A stretch of DNA of 64,000 nucleotides from Platycnemis pennipes (taxonomy: Eukaryota; Arthropoda; Insecta; Odonata; Platycnemididae): positions 35,496,354-35,560,353 of the forward strand of contig OW121849.1 of the NCBI GenBank assembly GCA_933228895.1, written 5' to 3'. Positions within the stretch are counted from its first letter, which is position 1, and each line of letters opens with the position of its first letter. The notes beneath the pieces are model-generated. The model was not told where the DNA came from. It saw only the letters and a list, made by a program, of their open reading frames with translations, and searched no databases. Both the position numbers and the translations under genes were made by a program. Of the stretch, positions 11,015 through 22,224 are shown in pieces.

Positions 11015-11573
11015 GAGTCACATCTAAGTTATAGGACAGATGAATCAAATCATGTGCAGAGAGAAATGGAAGTGGATAATTTTTATAACTATTTACTTTT
11101 TCCATATCATCGACCACAATTAGGTCCAACCATGTGCTACTTTCTCTGAGGTGATGGGTGAATTTGAATGGCACAATGGTTAGGCCTAATGAAGAAAATT
11201 AACGTGTAATGTACTTGTTGTCCTGCGAGACTTTACAAAGGTCAAAATTTAAGTCTCCAGTCACTATAATGTTGTCATATAATGGGAATAAGTCATAAGT
11301 AATGAGTCAAAATCTTCTAATCGGCCAATTTTAGGAGGCCGGTAAACTACAGAAAGAAGCAGCATGGAAGACATATCTTGGATTTCGATAAAGATAAACT
11401 CCGGAGAGTGCCAACTTTATATAATAACTAAAATTGAAGTAGTTTTGTCATATTTTTTAAAGAATTTCTATCAAGTGAAGAAAGTATTATGTGAATTTTA
11501 ACTTTGGTATGTGAGGGGTGTTTCTTTTTTATTGTTTGCTTCATCTTTAACATAGTAACTATTTTCATTACAG

Positions 11574-11838
11574 TTACAATGCCATCAAGACATGGATCCA
11601 GGGGGGAAATACAAAAAAACCCCTTGGACCTGGTCTGCATATGCTGGCGGCTGCTGAAGCTGGTGTTTTGACCTTGGTGATGACCAACCCAATATGGGTC
11701 GTTAAAACTCGTCTGTGTTTGCAGTATGGGAATACTCCTTTGTCCGGAGTGAGAATCAGTGAGACCCAATCATATAATGGCATGATAGATGCCTTAAAGA
11801 AAATCTACACGTATGAGGGGATTAGAGGGTTGTATAAG
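11574..11838 (+). CDS. SLC25A32-like mitochondrial carrier, exon 3
   Basis: T at 11574 completes the Phe codon from the previous exon, then YNAIKTWIQGGNTKKPLGPG begins. It carries the second carrier repeat: helix 3 (AAAEAGVLTLVMTNP), the signature PIWVVKTRL, and the matrix motif YEGIRGLYK. The signature has Trp where most carriers have Asp/Glu (P-x-W-x-x-K). That is characteristic of the SLC25A32/33/36 group of folate, FAD and pyrimidine-nucleotide carriers and matches PLWVTKTRL in the vertebrate folate/FAD carrier. The exon ends after a whole codon at AAG|GTAATT. Intron position and phase agree with the next exon, which starts GFVPG. Confidence 0.95.
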
Positions 11839-11913
11839 GTAATTTTTGATATTTTTTCCTGAATTTATTTATTTTTTGAGAAAAGCAAAAAGTTTGTAAA
11901 ATGTCATCAACTA

Positions 11914-13462
11914 CTGTCGGTGCAAAAATTATTTAGCCTCTCATAAGGCAAAACGTTGGAGTTCAATCGTTATGAAATTTTAACACATTAACGATACATC
12001 CTTTCCTAATGTTATTCTAAAATTTCACGTCATTCCATTTAGCCATAAAAATTTTGTTATTAATTTTATGAAACAACTTTTTCTTGGTAATGAATGGTCC
12101 CGAAAACTTGATCTTGGTCTTGTTTTAAAGCTCATTGCAGCAGTATTGTAATAAAATAAACATAGTCTGTCCAAAATATGTGCCCTATGTTTAACGAGTT
12201 AATAAACAACGGAGCATTTTCATGGCGTTTACCCTGCCGGTGAGGTGGCCGGCTTCGCCGGTGGGTTGGTGAAAGTTGTGCAGGGTTTCCACTTGAGGGT
12301 TCCGGGCTAGTCCCGTGACTCATCTCTCTCAAGAGCTCTGCTTCAATGGAAAAAAGGGAACAGGAGACTACCATAATGAAATGAACTCTTCCCATTATGT
12401 TGAATGGTTCACTAAAGTTTTAGGTCTTTTGCCAACAAAATCTGCCATTGTTATAGACCAAGCACCGTAGGTACCACACAATGATGGACCCTGCAACGAG
12501 GAATCCTACTATGTCGTGGCTAAAGAAAGACATAATTTCTTGGCTAACATCGAGGAATATCGTGCCACCTCCTAATGCGGAAAGCTACGAGAGTATGACA
12601 AAGGGAGAATTGCTTACCCTTTAATGACAAGCCGTAGCCTGGGAACGTATATTTCTTATTTTCCTCAGATATGAGTGTCTTGAGGCAGAAACTGAAATGG
12701 ATTCCATAAGTACAGGCTTCTTGCACAACTTCTTAAACCTAAATCTAAACCCTATGGAGAGGGAGATGAGTCACGGGACTAGCCCGGAACCCTCAGGTGG
12801 CAACCCTGCACAACTTTCACCAACCCACCGGCGAATCCGGCCACCTCACCGGCGAATCCGGCCACCTCACCGGCGAATCCGGCCACCTCACCGGCGAATC
12901 CGGCCACCTCACCGGCGAATCCGGCCACCTCACCGGCAGGGTAAACGCCGCGAAAATGCTGCGTTGTTTATTAACTCGTTAAACATAGGGCACATATTTT
13001 GGACTGACTATGTTTATTTTATACCGTTTATACAATACCGTTGCAAAGAGCTTTAAAACAAGACCAAGATCAAGTTTTCGGGACCATTCATTACCAAGAA
13101 AAAGTTGTTTCATAAAATTAATAACAAAATTTTTATGGCTAAATGGAATGACGTGAAATTTTAGAATAACATTAGGAAAGGATGTATCGTTACTGTGTTA
13201 AAATTTCATAACGATTGAACTCCAACGTTTTGCCTTATGAGAGGTCAAAGAGAGCGCTCCCTTATAAAACGCAAAAAAACCGGTATTTTTTTGTTGTCAT
13301 CGCGATAAAAAATCAGAGGTGCCATATAAAAATTGTCAGTAAGTATGGTTAAACGCACAATACAACGAGCTAAAATTTGATGTAATTTTCATTCGTGTAA
13401 GTTTTACGGTTCATTCTTAATCGGTGCTCAAACTCGAGTCTACATAATTTTTGCACCGACAG
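11914..13462. mobile_element. TA-flanked foldback element (Tc1/mariner-type MITE)
   Basis: The ends are CTGTCGGTGCAAAAATTAT and its exact reverse complement, each flanked by TA (11912-11913 and 13463-13464), as expected for Tc1/mariner-type insertion. Inside are two long inverted arms, about 11933-12345 and 12757-13246, with high identity. The right side has an extra stretch of about 200 bp (13247-13443) between arm and end that is missing on the left, so the left end carries an internal deletion. The spacer (about 12346-12756) shows no transposase. Open frames at 12132-12395 and 12697-13056 are repeat translations. Confidence 0.78.
12827..12936 (+). repeat. 21-bp minisatellite in one arm of the foldback
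   Basis: The unit ACCGGCGAATCCGGCCACCTC is present five times head to tail (starts at 12827, 12848, 12869, 12890 and 12911), with a partial sixth. The mirror position in the other arm (about 12230-12270) has a single copy. Because 21 is a multiple of three, it translates as an open HRRIRPP heptad on the plus strand, which is not evidence of a protein. Confidence 0.92.
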
Positions 13463-13589
13463 TATGTACACCATTGGCTCTTTCTCTATCACATTAGTCC
13501 CTTCCTCGGGACCATTTGTCTTTGTCTCAAGGATTTCACCAATGATTTCCAGATACATATCATTTACATAAGGACTCTGCATCCATAAG

Positions 13590-13700
13590 GGGGTCATGGT
13601 GGCCTATTGGGTAGAGTGCTGAGCTACTGACTGGAGGGTCCAAGGTACAGAAAGGCTTCTGCCCGGGATTTGAAAACCCCCACCTAAAATCCTCAGGAAT
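13590..13700 (+). repeat. Possible tRNA-derived SINE fragment
   Basis: TGGCCTATTGGGTAGAGTGC resembles a pol III A box, followed about 30 bp later by GGGTCCAAGG, a weak B box. There is no cloverleaf and no poly(A) or simple tail that I can define. It is a weak call based on box spacing only. Confidence 0.28.
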
Positions 13701-14596
13701 CGATTTTCTGCATTTCAGGACTTCAACTTCTTCAAAACAGAAAATAGGTGGCTCAGGGATAGGAATTGGCTCCCTACCCTGAATATGACACACCAAAGGC
13801 TTAGTGTGGGGTGAACTGTACCTTCACCTATCAAAAACCTACCTCAGGGTTGAACACTGATATTTCTTGCACTCATAGCATGTCCTCTGTGGGTAAACTC
13901 ATGATGGGAATCACACCTCGGGTAACTGATTTCTCATTATTTCAGATAGAAATACCTTTGTGCTTAATGTCTCTCTGGATACTAATGCATTGACATGCTG
14001 TGACTATGCAGGCCTGACCTGTTGAATAGTTTTCACTACTGAGTCATTCCATTTTAAATCAACGAATAGTCCGAGCTTCACCATCTCAGATTTCAACTAA
14101 AATCGGTGCATAGATACTGTCAACCTTCCTGAGCCAAAAGCTGTTCCATGTTTTAGCAGGAAAAATTTCGCCCCTGAATTATAGGCAGGCATGCATTGCG
14201 TTCACGCCTGAAAAATTTTTACCTTCTTTTTCTACAGGCTGCAGCAGATTGGTTATACATAACATTCACATGTTAAAGGTGTCAATAGAAAGCATATGAA
14301 GTCTACATGTTATTAAAGGAGTTTGAAAAGGACTTTTCACAAGACTAAGTGTCTTTTTGTCGCTGTAAATGCAACTTCCAAAATTCCTTTTTTTTCACAA
14401 GTTTTGCCTAAAATTACACCTAGAAATAATTTTGAAAACGGGCCAGATCTTCTCACGGTAGCACTCATGCGTACCTAGTGTATGAATATATTAATAAACA
14501 TGGAATGTGAGCATTTCTCACTGAGAAAAGATCACTTGAATTTGAGAAATTTGGAAAAAATTAGTTTTTCGGGGCTAAAAAAGTCTGTGTGGGACA

Positions 14597-15195
14597 GGGC
14601 TTAAAAATTATAAAAGCATTGTTTTAGAAAGTCCAAATGTTGTTCTTTTAGGTACAAAAAGAATTGTTTTGTGTTTTTTAGGGGTTTGGGAGATCAGGTA
14701 TATGTAAAAACAGTGCTCAGATCTCTCATGCATGGGCCTAAACAGACTCTCATTCCAACAATACTATACTTTAACCATCATTAATCTTCGTGGGATTGGG
14801 TTTAAAAATTAGAAAATCATTGTGTTATAAAGTCTAAACGTTGCTGAATCAGGTACAAAAAGAATTTTTTTGTTTGTATCAGGGGTTTGGGAGATATATT
14901 CGATGTAAAAACAGTGATCAATTCCCCCAGGCAATTGGCCTACACAGACTCGTATTCCAACAATACTATACTTTAACCATCATTAATCCTCATGAGATTG
15001 GGTTTAAAAATTAGAAAATCAATGGGTTAGAAAGTCTAAATGTTGTTCTTTTACGTACAAAAAGAAATCTTTAGTGTAGATGAGGGGTTTGGGAGATATA
15101 GCTGATGTAAAAAGTGTTCATTTTTCACAGGCAATGCGCCTCATCACACACATACTTTCCTATAATACGATATTTTAACCTTCATTATCTCACTT
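14597..15195 (+). repeat. Satellite-like tandem array, about 202-bp period, three copies
   Basis: Three successive units each contain TTAAAAATTA, GGTACAAAAAGAA, GGGGTTTGGGAGAT, a GTAAAAACAGTG-like stretch, and CAACAATACTATACTTTAAC. They start near 14597, 14799 and 15002. Copies differ by many substitutions, so the array is not recent. No coding frame is conserved across copies. Confidence 0.8.
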
Positions 15196-15709
15196 ACACC
15201 AATAAAAAGTATGAATAGCGGCACTGACCCTTAGTAGGACAGACAAGAAAAATATGCATGGATGAAAAGTTACAGTTATGTGGAGGTTGAGTTGGTTTGG
15301 GAAGTCCTGAGCTCATTGAAAAATATCAGTAACCAATTGAAAATGGTTATTTAAAATAATTGAAAAATACTGATTATAGCTGGTTCATAATTGTATAAAG
15401 GGCCTGTGCATGAAAGACAAGTTGATACTTGGTAACATAATATATAAAATAGGCTTGAAACCTGTAAGCCCCACATATATTTAGTTAGTTTATGTGAGTG
15501 GGAAATCACAATTATTGACACTATTTATTGATTGTGAAGGTAAGATTACTGCTATTTTTGGTGGGCAGGTGTGTGAATAAATTTTCTATACCTACATCTA
15601 AAGCTATCCAAGAGGTCAAAGAAAAGTCTTCGGGAGTGTATATCCACGGAGACAAAATCACCACACCGACAACATAGAATTCATGGCAGAAGCAGGAGTT
15701 TTAAAAAAA

Positions 15710-15932
15710 AATTTCATCTAATTTCGTTACCTGAGTTACACATCCTCTTCTTGTCAATATCTATCGCACCTACATTCCATTCACGGGGCACTTCGATTGC
15801 TAAGCCACGAAAATTTAAAATCTACGATCCGGATCCGATTTTGCACCGTGTCTTTGGATCCGAATCCGGAACCGAGTAAAATGAAAGATCCGCGGATCTT
15901 TGGATTTGACAGATCCGATCCGGCCATCACTA
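15710..15932. mobile_element. Truncated copy of the GGATCC-rich hAT element (3' end)
   Basis: This segment matches 4860-5098 of the element at 3029-5098: ATTTCGT.ACCTGAGTTACAC, ACATTCCATTCACGGGGC, AAATTTAAAATCTA, then repeated GGATCCG motifs. It ends in the same GGCCATCACTA terminus. The left part is missing. Confidence 0.7.
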
Positions 15933-16117
15933 CTATAAATACCCCATAATTTCATTTGTAAAATACACAATAAGATGAATGACAACAAAAATTTCAAAGG
16001 CAGGGCAAAAATACTTGGGGTCCTTCCTGAACCCTCTATATGTACAATGTGTGCATCGTCGTTGAGGGACACGTTCTGACTTTCGTCGATGTCGTAAGTC
16101 TCTGGGAACTGCCTAGA

Positions 16118-16810
16118 TTATCCAAGGGCTCTGAAGAGCAGGCTGGAGGAAGAATGAAGTATTGATTCCGAGTAGGAATGACCAAGGAGGGTTCTAATGG
16201 AGAGGCGAAAGTCATAGAGAGATGTTTTGGGATGGGTTTTACAGTAGAAGAAATAACAATTAACGAAAATGAGGTGAAGTGTGTGGATAGCAAGCTTCTT
16301 ATACCATTTTAGAGATTTATGCTCAATGGGGTGATATGACATCATTTGATCAAAGTGACTGATGCCACTCATTGACTCATTGTATCGAGCAATGGCCTCC
16401 GGTTTGGAAGTGACGCCAACCCCTCGCCGAAGACGGACATTGACGAAGTTACCCCCGAATTCGGAGCTGATCATCACAACCTCCCGATTATCCTTCCACT
16501 TCATAACAGGGACTCCATCGGTGCTGAATACGTCCACTACCTCCCCTCGTTTCAGTTTGTTCGCTATGAGGTGAGGTAGATTCCCCTTCCGGGTAGCTCT
16601 AAGAGTTCTGGTAAAATAGGTCCTTCGCTCAAGCAAGTGGTGTGCTAAGCCAACATTTTGTAGTAATTATCCATGAAAAGAGACGGTCTAGTGTCCAGCT
16701 TTCCTTCCATTAATTTCCGTACAACATTGTTGACACGTCCAGCCCACCTACATCAGAATCGGAAGACCCAGTGTAAATAAGAAATCGTACAACCAATCGG
16801 ATGGTTCGGT
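16118..16810 (-). pseudogene. piggyBac-type transposase fragment
   Basis: On the minus strand, VVRKLMEGKLDTRPSLFMDN carries a catalytic Asp in the MDNYY context (about 16670-16730). After a stop and a frame change come LERRTYFTRTLRATRKGN, then GVPVMKWKDNREVVMIS, YNESMSGISHFDQMMSYHP and LKWYKKLAIHTLHLIFVNCY. This is the standard order of the DDE_Tnp_1_7 (piggyBac/PGBD4-like) catalytic domain. The N-terminal third and the Cys-rich C-terminus are missing, and I see no TTAA-flanked ends. It is an old, broken copy in carrier intron 3. Confidence 0.85.
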
Positions 16811-17325
16811 GAGCACTCCCTTTTCCTGGTAATGCCTTCCCTTTCCGTTCTTTTCTGCTTTAGCCACCTCATTGAGTGAAACCATTCTGAAAGAAAAAAT
16901 TTGAATTTTGTCTCGGCAGTAAGGCATATGTATGTGCAGACCAGAGGAAAAATATTGAAACCCTAGGAAAATCCGTAGAATTACTTACCTACTTCCAGTA
17001 CAGAAAAATGTAACCCAAGAGTTAACATTTCTGAGATATCTTTCTCTTGTCCCTAAATGAGAGATAAATAATATTAGAAAATAAATATCCACAAAAAACA
17101 GCAATTTATTTGGTAAATGAATGGCTATCTTCTCCATGAATTTAAACTCCACCATTCTTAAACCATTATTGCCGTCCCCCCATATGCAATATTATTTGTT
17201 ATTTGAGTCACATTTTCGTAGTTGAAGACATTAGTCAGTGAAATAGGCCTCACCTCTGTGTTGAAATTACCATTTATTGATTTGATGGCCTTATAAATAT
17301 TATGAATGTACTTACCTATTTTTAA

Positions 17326-17395
17326 TATCTACATCAACACGATACCCTGCAAGCCGCCTTGAGGGTGTGTGGCAGGGGGTGAAGATTACCATACC
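17326..17395 (+). repeat. Dispersed 'CCCTGCAAGCC..GGCAGGGGGT' repeat, copy 1
   Basis: ATCTACATCAACACGATACC leads into CCTGCAAGCCGCC and GTGTGTGGCAGGGGGTGAAG. The same order occurs inverted at 39572-39655 and, more diverged, at 38838-38905. It is a short interspersed repeat common in insect genomes. I cannot assign it to a superfamily. Confidence 0.65.
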
Positions 17396-17404
17396 TTATA
17401 CCAT

Positions 17405-17508
17405 ATAATTTTCTATCAATATTTAATTAAATAATTTTCTATCAATATTTAATTAAATAATTTTCTATCAATTTTTAATTATATAATTTTCTATCAATTT
17501 TTAAATAT
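17405..17508 (+). repeat. 26-bp AT-rich tandem repeat, four copies
   Basis: The unit begins ATAATTTTCTATCAAT and repeats exactly every 26 bp, from 17405, 17431, 17457 and 17483. The last two copies have small T/A changes. It is a non-coding simple array. Confidence 0.92.
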
Positions 17509-18472
17509 TTGCCAGTAAAGATGCACACAAACGTAAATTACATAAAAAATATTAGGTCCACGATGGACATACCTGAAAAAAAAAAGGCAACTGGAAACAA
17601 CAAACTGAATTAGAAATTTTACAAGATATTGATGAGGGGAAGCGAAAAATAGACGTTGCTTAGACGTTTTGAATACCACCATCCACCCTGATATCTGATG
17701 ATATTTATCAACATACGCAATATAAATCTAATTGATTTATATTGCTATTAATGTTGAATTAAGAGGTTAGTTTTACTTTCATTTTCACTAACATAATGCT
17801 GAGTATGCCAAATATTTTACTCCTTGGAGGTAGTTGGCTCATCATGGGGATGTATTCTCAGTATGAAGTGTGGAGGTTTTTCGAAAATATAGACGTAGGT
17901 TAGGAAGAGATTTCTCCTCTTCGTATAATTGCATGAAAATTTTTGTGGGATCTCGAAGATATTACGAAAAATGGAGGTTTACAATATGAAGAGGTTCACT
18001 AGGTAGAGGTTTTACTGTATTTCTTAGCATTACTCCAAAGACAATGGCCCTCATTATGAAACATCTTGGAAAAAGTTGGTGTAGGTCTTTACAAGACCTA
18101 CACAACTTTTTATTTTCAAGAACCCTTGATGATGCCAAAGAACTTAAATCTATGGAATTGTTATTGGAAAATAAATTACTTCCTGGCAAAGAAAAAAATA
18201 TGAACAAAAGATTTCATTTTTTTAGGAAAAATTTAAGCTTTTATAAAATAAGGTATTTAGTCTTTGAATAAATTCTTGTAAAGTTAACTGTGGATGTATT
18301 AAATTTGTTCCAGTGTGTACCCTTATAATTAATTTCCATAATATGACTTTATGTACAAAAAATCACTGTGTTAATGTATTCATTGTTATTTAATATGCAT
18401 TATCTTCATAAATGTGTATATGAACTTCTGTATATGAACTGTCTCATTATAATTATGTTTTCATCTTTCTAG

Positions 18473-18586
18473 GGGTTTGTTCCTGGGATATTTGGAGTTT
18501 CTCATGGTGCATTGCAGTTCATGACCTATGAAGAAATGAAGAATTTCTATAATCAATATCGAGGGACTCCGATTGACGCTAAATTG
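18473..18586 (+). CDS. SLC25A32-like mitochondrial carrier, exon 4
   Basis: The exon is 38 codons in phase 0: GFVPGIFGVSHGALQFMTYE (helix 4), then EMKNFYNQYRGTPIDAKL. FVPG-FG-SHGA-QFM-YE is strongly characteristic of SLC25A32 proteins. The acceptor is TTTCTAG|GGG and the donor is TTG|GTGAGA. The donor lies within a perfect 60-bp tandem duplication (18581-18700). Use of the second, identical donor at 18647 would lengthen the exon by 60 bases and add 20 in-frame codons without a stop (LVRLVAVIPRSYYISNFSSK). Confidence 0.95.
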
Positions 18587-18700
18587 GTGAGATTGGTTGC
18601 AGTAATCCCTAGAAGTTATTACATTTCTAACTTTTCGTCTAAATTGGTGAGATTGGTTGCAGTAATCCCTAGAAGTTATTACATTTCTAACTTTTCGTCT
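18581..18700 (+). repeat. Perfect 60-bp tandem duplication across a splice donor
   Basis: The 60 bases at 18581-18640 are repeated without a mismatch at 18641-18700. Each copy contains AAATTG|GTGAGA, the exon 4 donor. The first copy contains six exonic bases followed by what was intron. Both copies are free of in-frame stops in the carrier's reading frame. Confidence 0.97.
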
Positions 18701-18987
18701 AATATCTCTGTTTATCCTGCTAACATTAAGTCCTGATTTTTTATTAATATAATACAGTTGAAGTACACTGTAGTAAATATGACATGTATTGAGAGTATCA
18801 GTACAGCAAATGATTTTTTTCTCTTTAGTTGGTGTACTGTAAAAAGCAATGAAAGATTGGATTTTAGTTGGTCACAATGTTGTTGTTGCTCAGTCATATG
18901 ACTGTAACAAATTGATTTCGCCATGATAGTTACTCAATGCCTCATGAAATAAATTTGATACAAACTTACAACTCATGCAGTAAGTTA

Positions 18988-19140
18988 ACTCGTCATCATC
19001 ATTGGTCAACAATCCTAGGATTGATTCGACGCAGCCCTCCACTCGATTATTCCATCGGCCTAACTCTTCATTTAGATGTAATTGCTCTCTTTTACATCCT
19101 TCACAACCTGTTCAATATATCTCATACGAGGAAGTTATAA
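18988..19140 (-). mobile_element. LINE 3' tail, truncated
   Basis: In the plus direction this reads a (CAT)n run, then GGTCAACAATCCTAGGATTG, CGCAGCCCTCCACTCGATT and ATCGGCCTAACTCTTCAT. It is the reverse complement of the LINE tail at 6300-6497. Only the last 150 bp or so of the element is present, as expected from 5'-truncated retrotransposition. Confidence 0.75.
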
Positions 19141-21232
19141 CCACAAAAGAGAAATAAAATTTGGCCAGATGGGTAGTTCCACCAGAAATTAATCAATTTT
19201 AATAAAAGTGGTTGCTGACCCATTATTATTTTTTTTAATTGTGATATGAATAAGTACTTATTTGTAGATTACAAATTAGTTTTCGTTACATTTGTGGAGA
19301 AAACCATATCCAAAATATGGGCATTATCGCTTGTGCGGGCAGAGTAAAAATGTCACTTTTTGAGAATAGCGATTGTTGCTTATTACCAATCAACATCTCG
19401 TGCTGTTAGGATGATAGGAAGAATTCGAACTTGAATGAGGGTTACCCCAAAGACGAAAATCAGTTTCTAGCCACGTTTAGTAAAATAAATAGGTAACAAA
19501 GAAAACAGGCATCAACGTTGCTATTGAACAAGAGATAGTATCCGGTGACCGCAAGGCGAGGACTTTTGAAAGGGCGGATCAAGATATTCCCGATAAATTT
19601 ATGTTGTCAACGTTAGGATAGTCGAAGGGATAACTCTAAAGTGGAGAACTCTTGAGGAGAATGGAGATAATGGAGAATCAGCAGCTGTGAGCCCCTTTTG
19701 CAGCAGGGGTTGGAGGCAGAATTAACAGGAATGAAAAAGGCCCAAGCGAGCTGTGCAGGCAATCAGACGCTTAACCCAGACGCTTAAGGTCATTATTACA
19801 CTGAAAATTCAACTTTTTTCTTTATATTCCTTCTCAATATATGCCAAAAAAGAAAATATAACAAAATTGATGCCCTTAAAAATTTGTTTATGCAAAAAAA
19901 ATAATAGTGCAATTTTGCATCTTTGGCAGTTTTAGAGTTCTTGGGTGCTGAGACAATACTATAATGATAATTTATTTGGCTCTATTTAGTTGCATTTGTA
20001 GTCATAACTAAGTAAATAAATGTTTTATAATAGGTAGTTTATATACTTGTTATGAATGAATACAGTAGTTTTGGAAAGCACAGTGTTCATATGTGTCACC
20101 TTGTTATTGGTGAAAATCAGGAAAATACAGTGGAAGCCCGGTATAGTCAGTATGGCTTATTGCGAGAATCACGTTATTGCGAGTGATTGTCATTGTACCG
20201 CCAAAAGGCCTATGTTTTACATGTAAAATAAAGCGGATATAGCGAGGCCAAAAAGTTCCTTCCACAGTATACGCTCGGTATTACGACAGATTTCTCTTGA
20301 GGGCGATGCACCGCCTAGCAAAAATAAACTATTGTGTTTTGTATTATCTGCTAATTAAACTAAAAATACAAGATGTGTGCCATATCTACCTAAAGCCAGT
20401 TATGTCGAAACATTAGAAATTTACGGCCTTCAGTATGCTCTGCGCGCTCCCATTTTACGTTCTTCTTTTGTTAGACCATCAGTGGGAGGGGAGTGGGCGG
20501 ACGACGAGCAAGATGAGAGTGGGAGAGGGAGTTAGGTCCCCCCTACCCTATGGCTGGCTCCATCGCTAGGCGATGTCTTAGCTTGGACATTGTGGTGAAA
20601 CCCCTTCCATCTTTTCCCGTGTTAGGGATAGTAGCAATGAAAGTGGAAAGCACAACGCTGTCATAATTAGATCGGTGCCCTAAAATAGATATTGGACTTA
20701 TGGAAATCTAGAGCCATGTTACTTGTCGCTGCATGCTGCCCGGCGATGTACATTTCAATTTTTCTTTCATGCATGGGAGTGTAGATTGATCAAGTTCGCA
20801 TCAGCTATTGCTATATAGGAAAATCTCTCACAGTTATGACCAAGGTTGTAAAGTAACCATCCACCTTAGGTTAGCGAGTGAGGACTCAAAACCGCCCCCA
20901 CCGAGGTCGAGAAAACAGCGGTAAAAAATGTTGTAGCGGCAGAATTACTGTACTGATAGCAGAAATCCTCTTGCTTAGCGACCACTCATAGTGAATATTC
21001 ATATTCTTTTCTTGATGCTCTCCAAAATTCTGTACTATTCAAAGTTTTGGACCATATCAGCAAAACTGTAATGCACTCCCGCACAATCCCTTAAATGTGT
21101 GTTTAAATGAATGGCATAATAAGATGCTGGTTACCCCCGAGGGCTATGTACTATGTGATAAAATTTGTATTCCTACATCAGCTCCTTTGAATCTCGTGGC
21201 ATTGATTAAAAGCTCGTATATTACTGATTCCT

Positions 21233-21790
21233 ATGTCAAAAATAAGTTTCCGCTCTGAATTGCAACAACCAGTCCTCACATCACTTCTCATTCAGCTTGA
21301 GGCAATGTATCCTATGCTTAGAGCACGATCCCTGGCATGGGGCCTCAACATTCAGCCGAATGAGAGCGATCTGTTGGAGCGATTGAAAAACTCCCAACCA
21401 TTCCATCGACTGGATGCGCAGCAGCGGAGAGGTGGGGTGTGGGTAAGGGGTGGAGTTTACTCAGTAGGAGGGGCGGAGTTTCGTGATTGCCGATGACAGT
21501 TTGCATGTGCGGGAGGAGTTGACGGAAGACGAATTGATTGACTCAGTCAGAAACAAAGTTAAGAATGAAATTAGTTCCGATTCTGAAGAAGAAACCGTGC
21601 CTATGCCCTCGAGAGCTGAAGCACAGCAGGCTATAAAAGTAATTAGCAATGTCTATATCGCCAGTAATGCTTCCCTTGACGAACTAAAAACATTCAGTGA
21701 AGTAGAAGGATTTGTGCTTTCCGCAACTGCCACTAAATTGTAGCAAACAATGCTTGATACATTTTTCGCCACTGAGTAGGCATTGAAACT
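21233..21790 (+). pseudogene. Tigger/pogo transposase C-terminal fragment with PIP-box
   Basis: The frame reads ELTEDELIDSVRN, then a Ser/Glu-rich SSDSEEETVPMP and SRAEAQQAIKVI, the usual acidic tail and final helices of Tigger transposases. One premature stop (TAG after TKL) is followed in frame by QTMLDTFF, which fits the PCNA-interacting box QxxhxxFF known in pogo transposase. The upstream frame at 21233-21496 may be a further remnant but has no clear motif. The catalytic DDE region is absent. Confidence 0.65.
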
Positions 21791-22224
21791 ACAGTAGAAG
21801 CCCGGTATAGTGAGTACGGCTTATTGCGAGAATCGCGTTATAGCGAGTGATTGTCTTTGTACCGCCAAAAGGCCTATGTTTTACATGTAAAATAAAGCGG
21901 ATATAGCGAGGCCAAAAAGTTCCTTCCACGGTATACGCTCGGTATTACGACAGATATCTCTCGAGGGCGATGCACCGCCTAGCAAAAATAAACCATAGTG
22001 TTTTGTATTAGCTGCTAATTAAACTAAAAATACAAGATGAGTGCCATATCTACAACACCTAAAGCCAGTTATGTCCAAACATTAACGATTTACGGCCTTC
22101 AGTACGCTCTGCACACTCCGATTTTACGTTCTTCTTTTGTTAGGCCCAGGCATCAGTGGGAGGGGAGTGGGCGGACAACGAGCAAGATGAGAGTAGGAGA
22201 GGGAGTTAGGTCTAGGCATGGGCG

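Larger units (their letters stand above)
2493..11573 (+). other. Carrier gene intron 2
   Basis: This 9.1-kb intron runs from donor GTGAGT to acceptor TTACAG. It is packed with transposon remains: Tigger with nested hAT, two LINE pieces, a MITE, a P-element-like piece and short tandem duplications, each listed separately. Stretches at 6498-7064, 7537-8339 and 11015-11573 hold no gene or repeat that I recognise. Confidence 0.85.
11839..18472 (+). other. Carrier gene intron 3
   Basis: This 6.6-kb intron runs from donor GTAATT to acceptor TTTCTAG. It contains a foldback element, a 202-bp satellite, a hAT fragment and a piggyBac relic, listed separately. Stretches at 13700-14590 and 17509-18472 show no gene or classified repeat. 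Confidence 0.85.

Noticed and set aside
12697..13056. An HRRIRPP heptad-repeat protein
   Set aside because: The unit is a 21-bp DNA minisatellite, a multiple of three. The mirror arm lacks the expansion, and no splice or start context supports translation.
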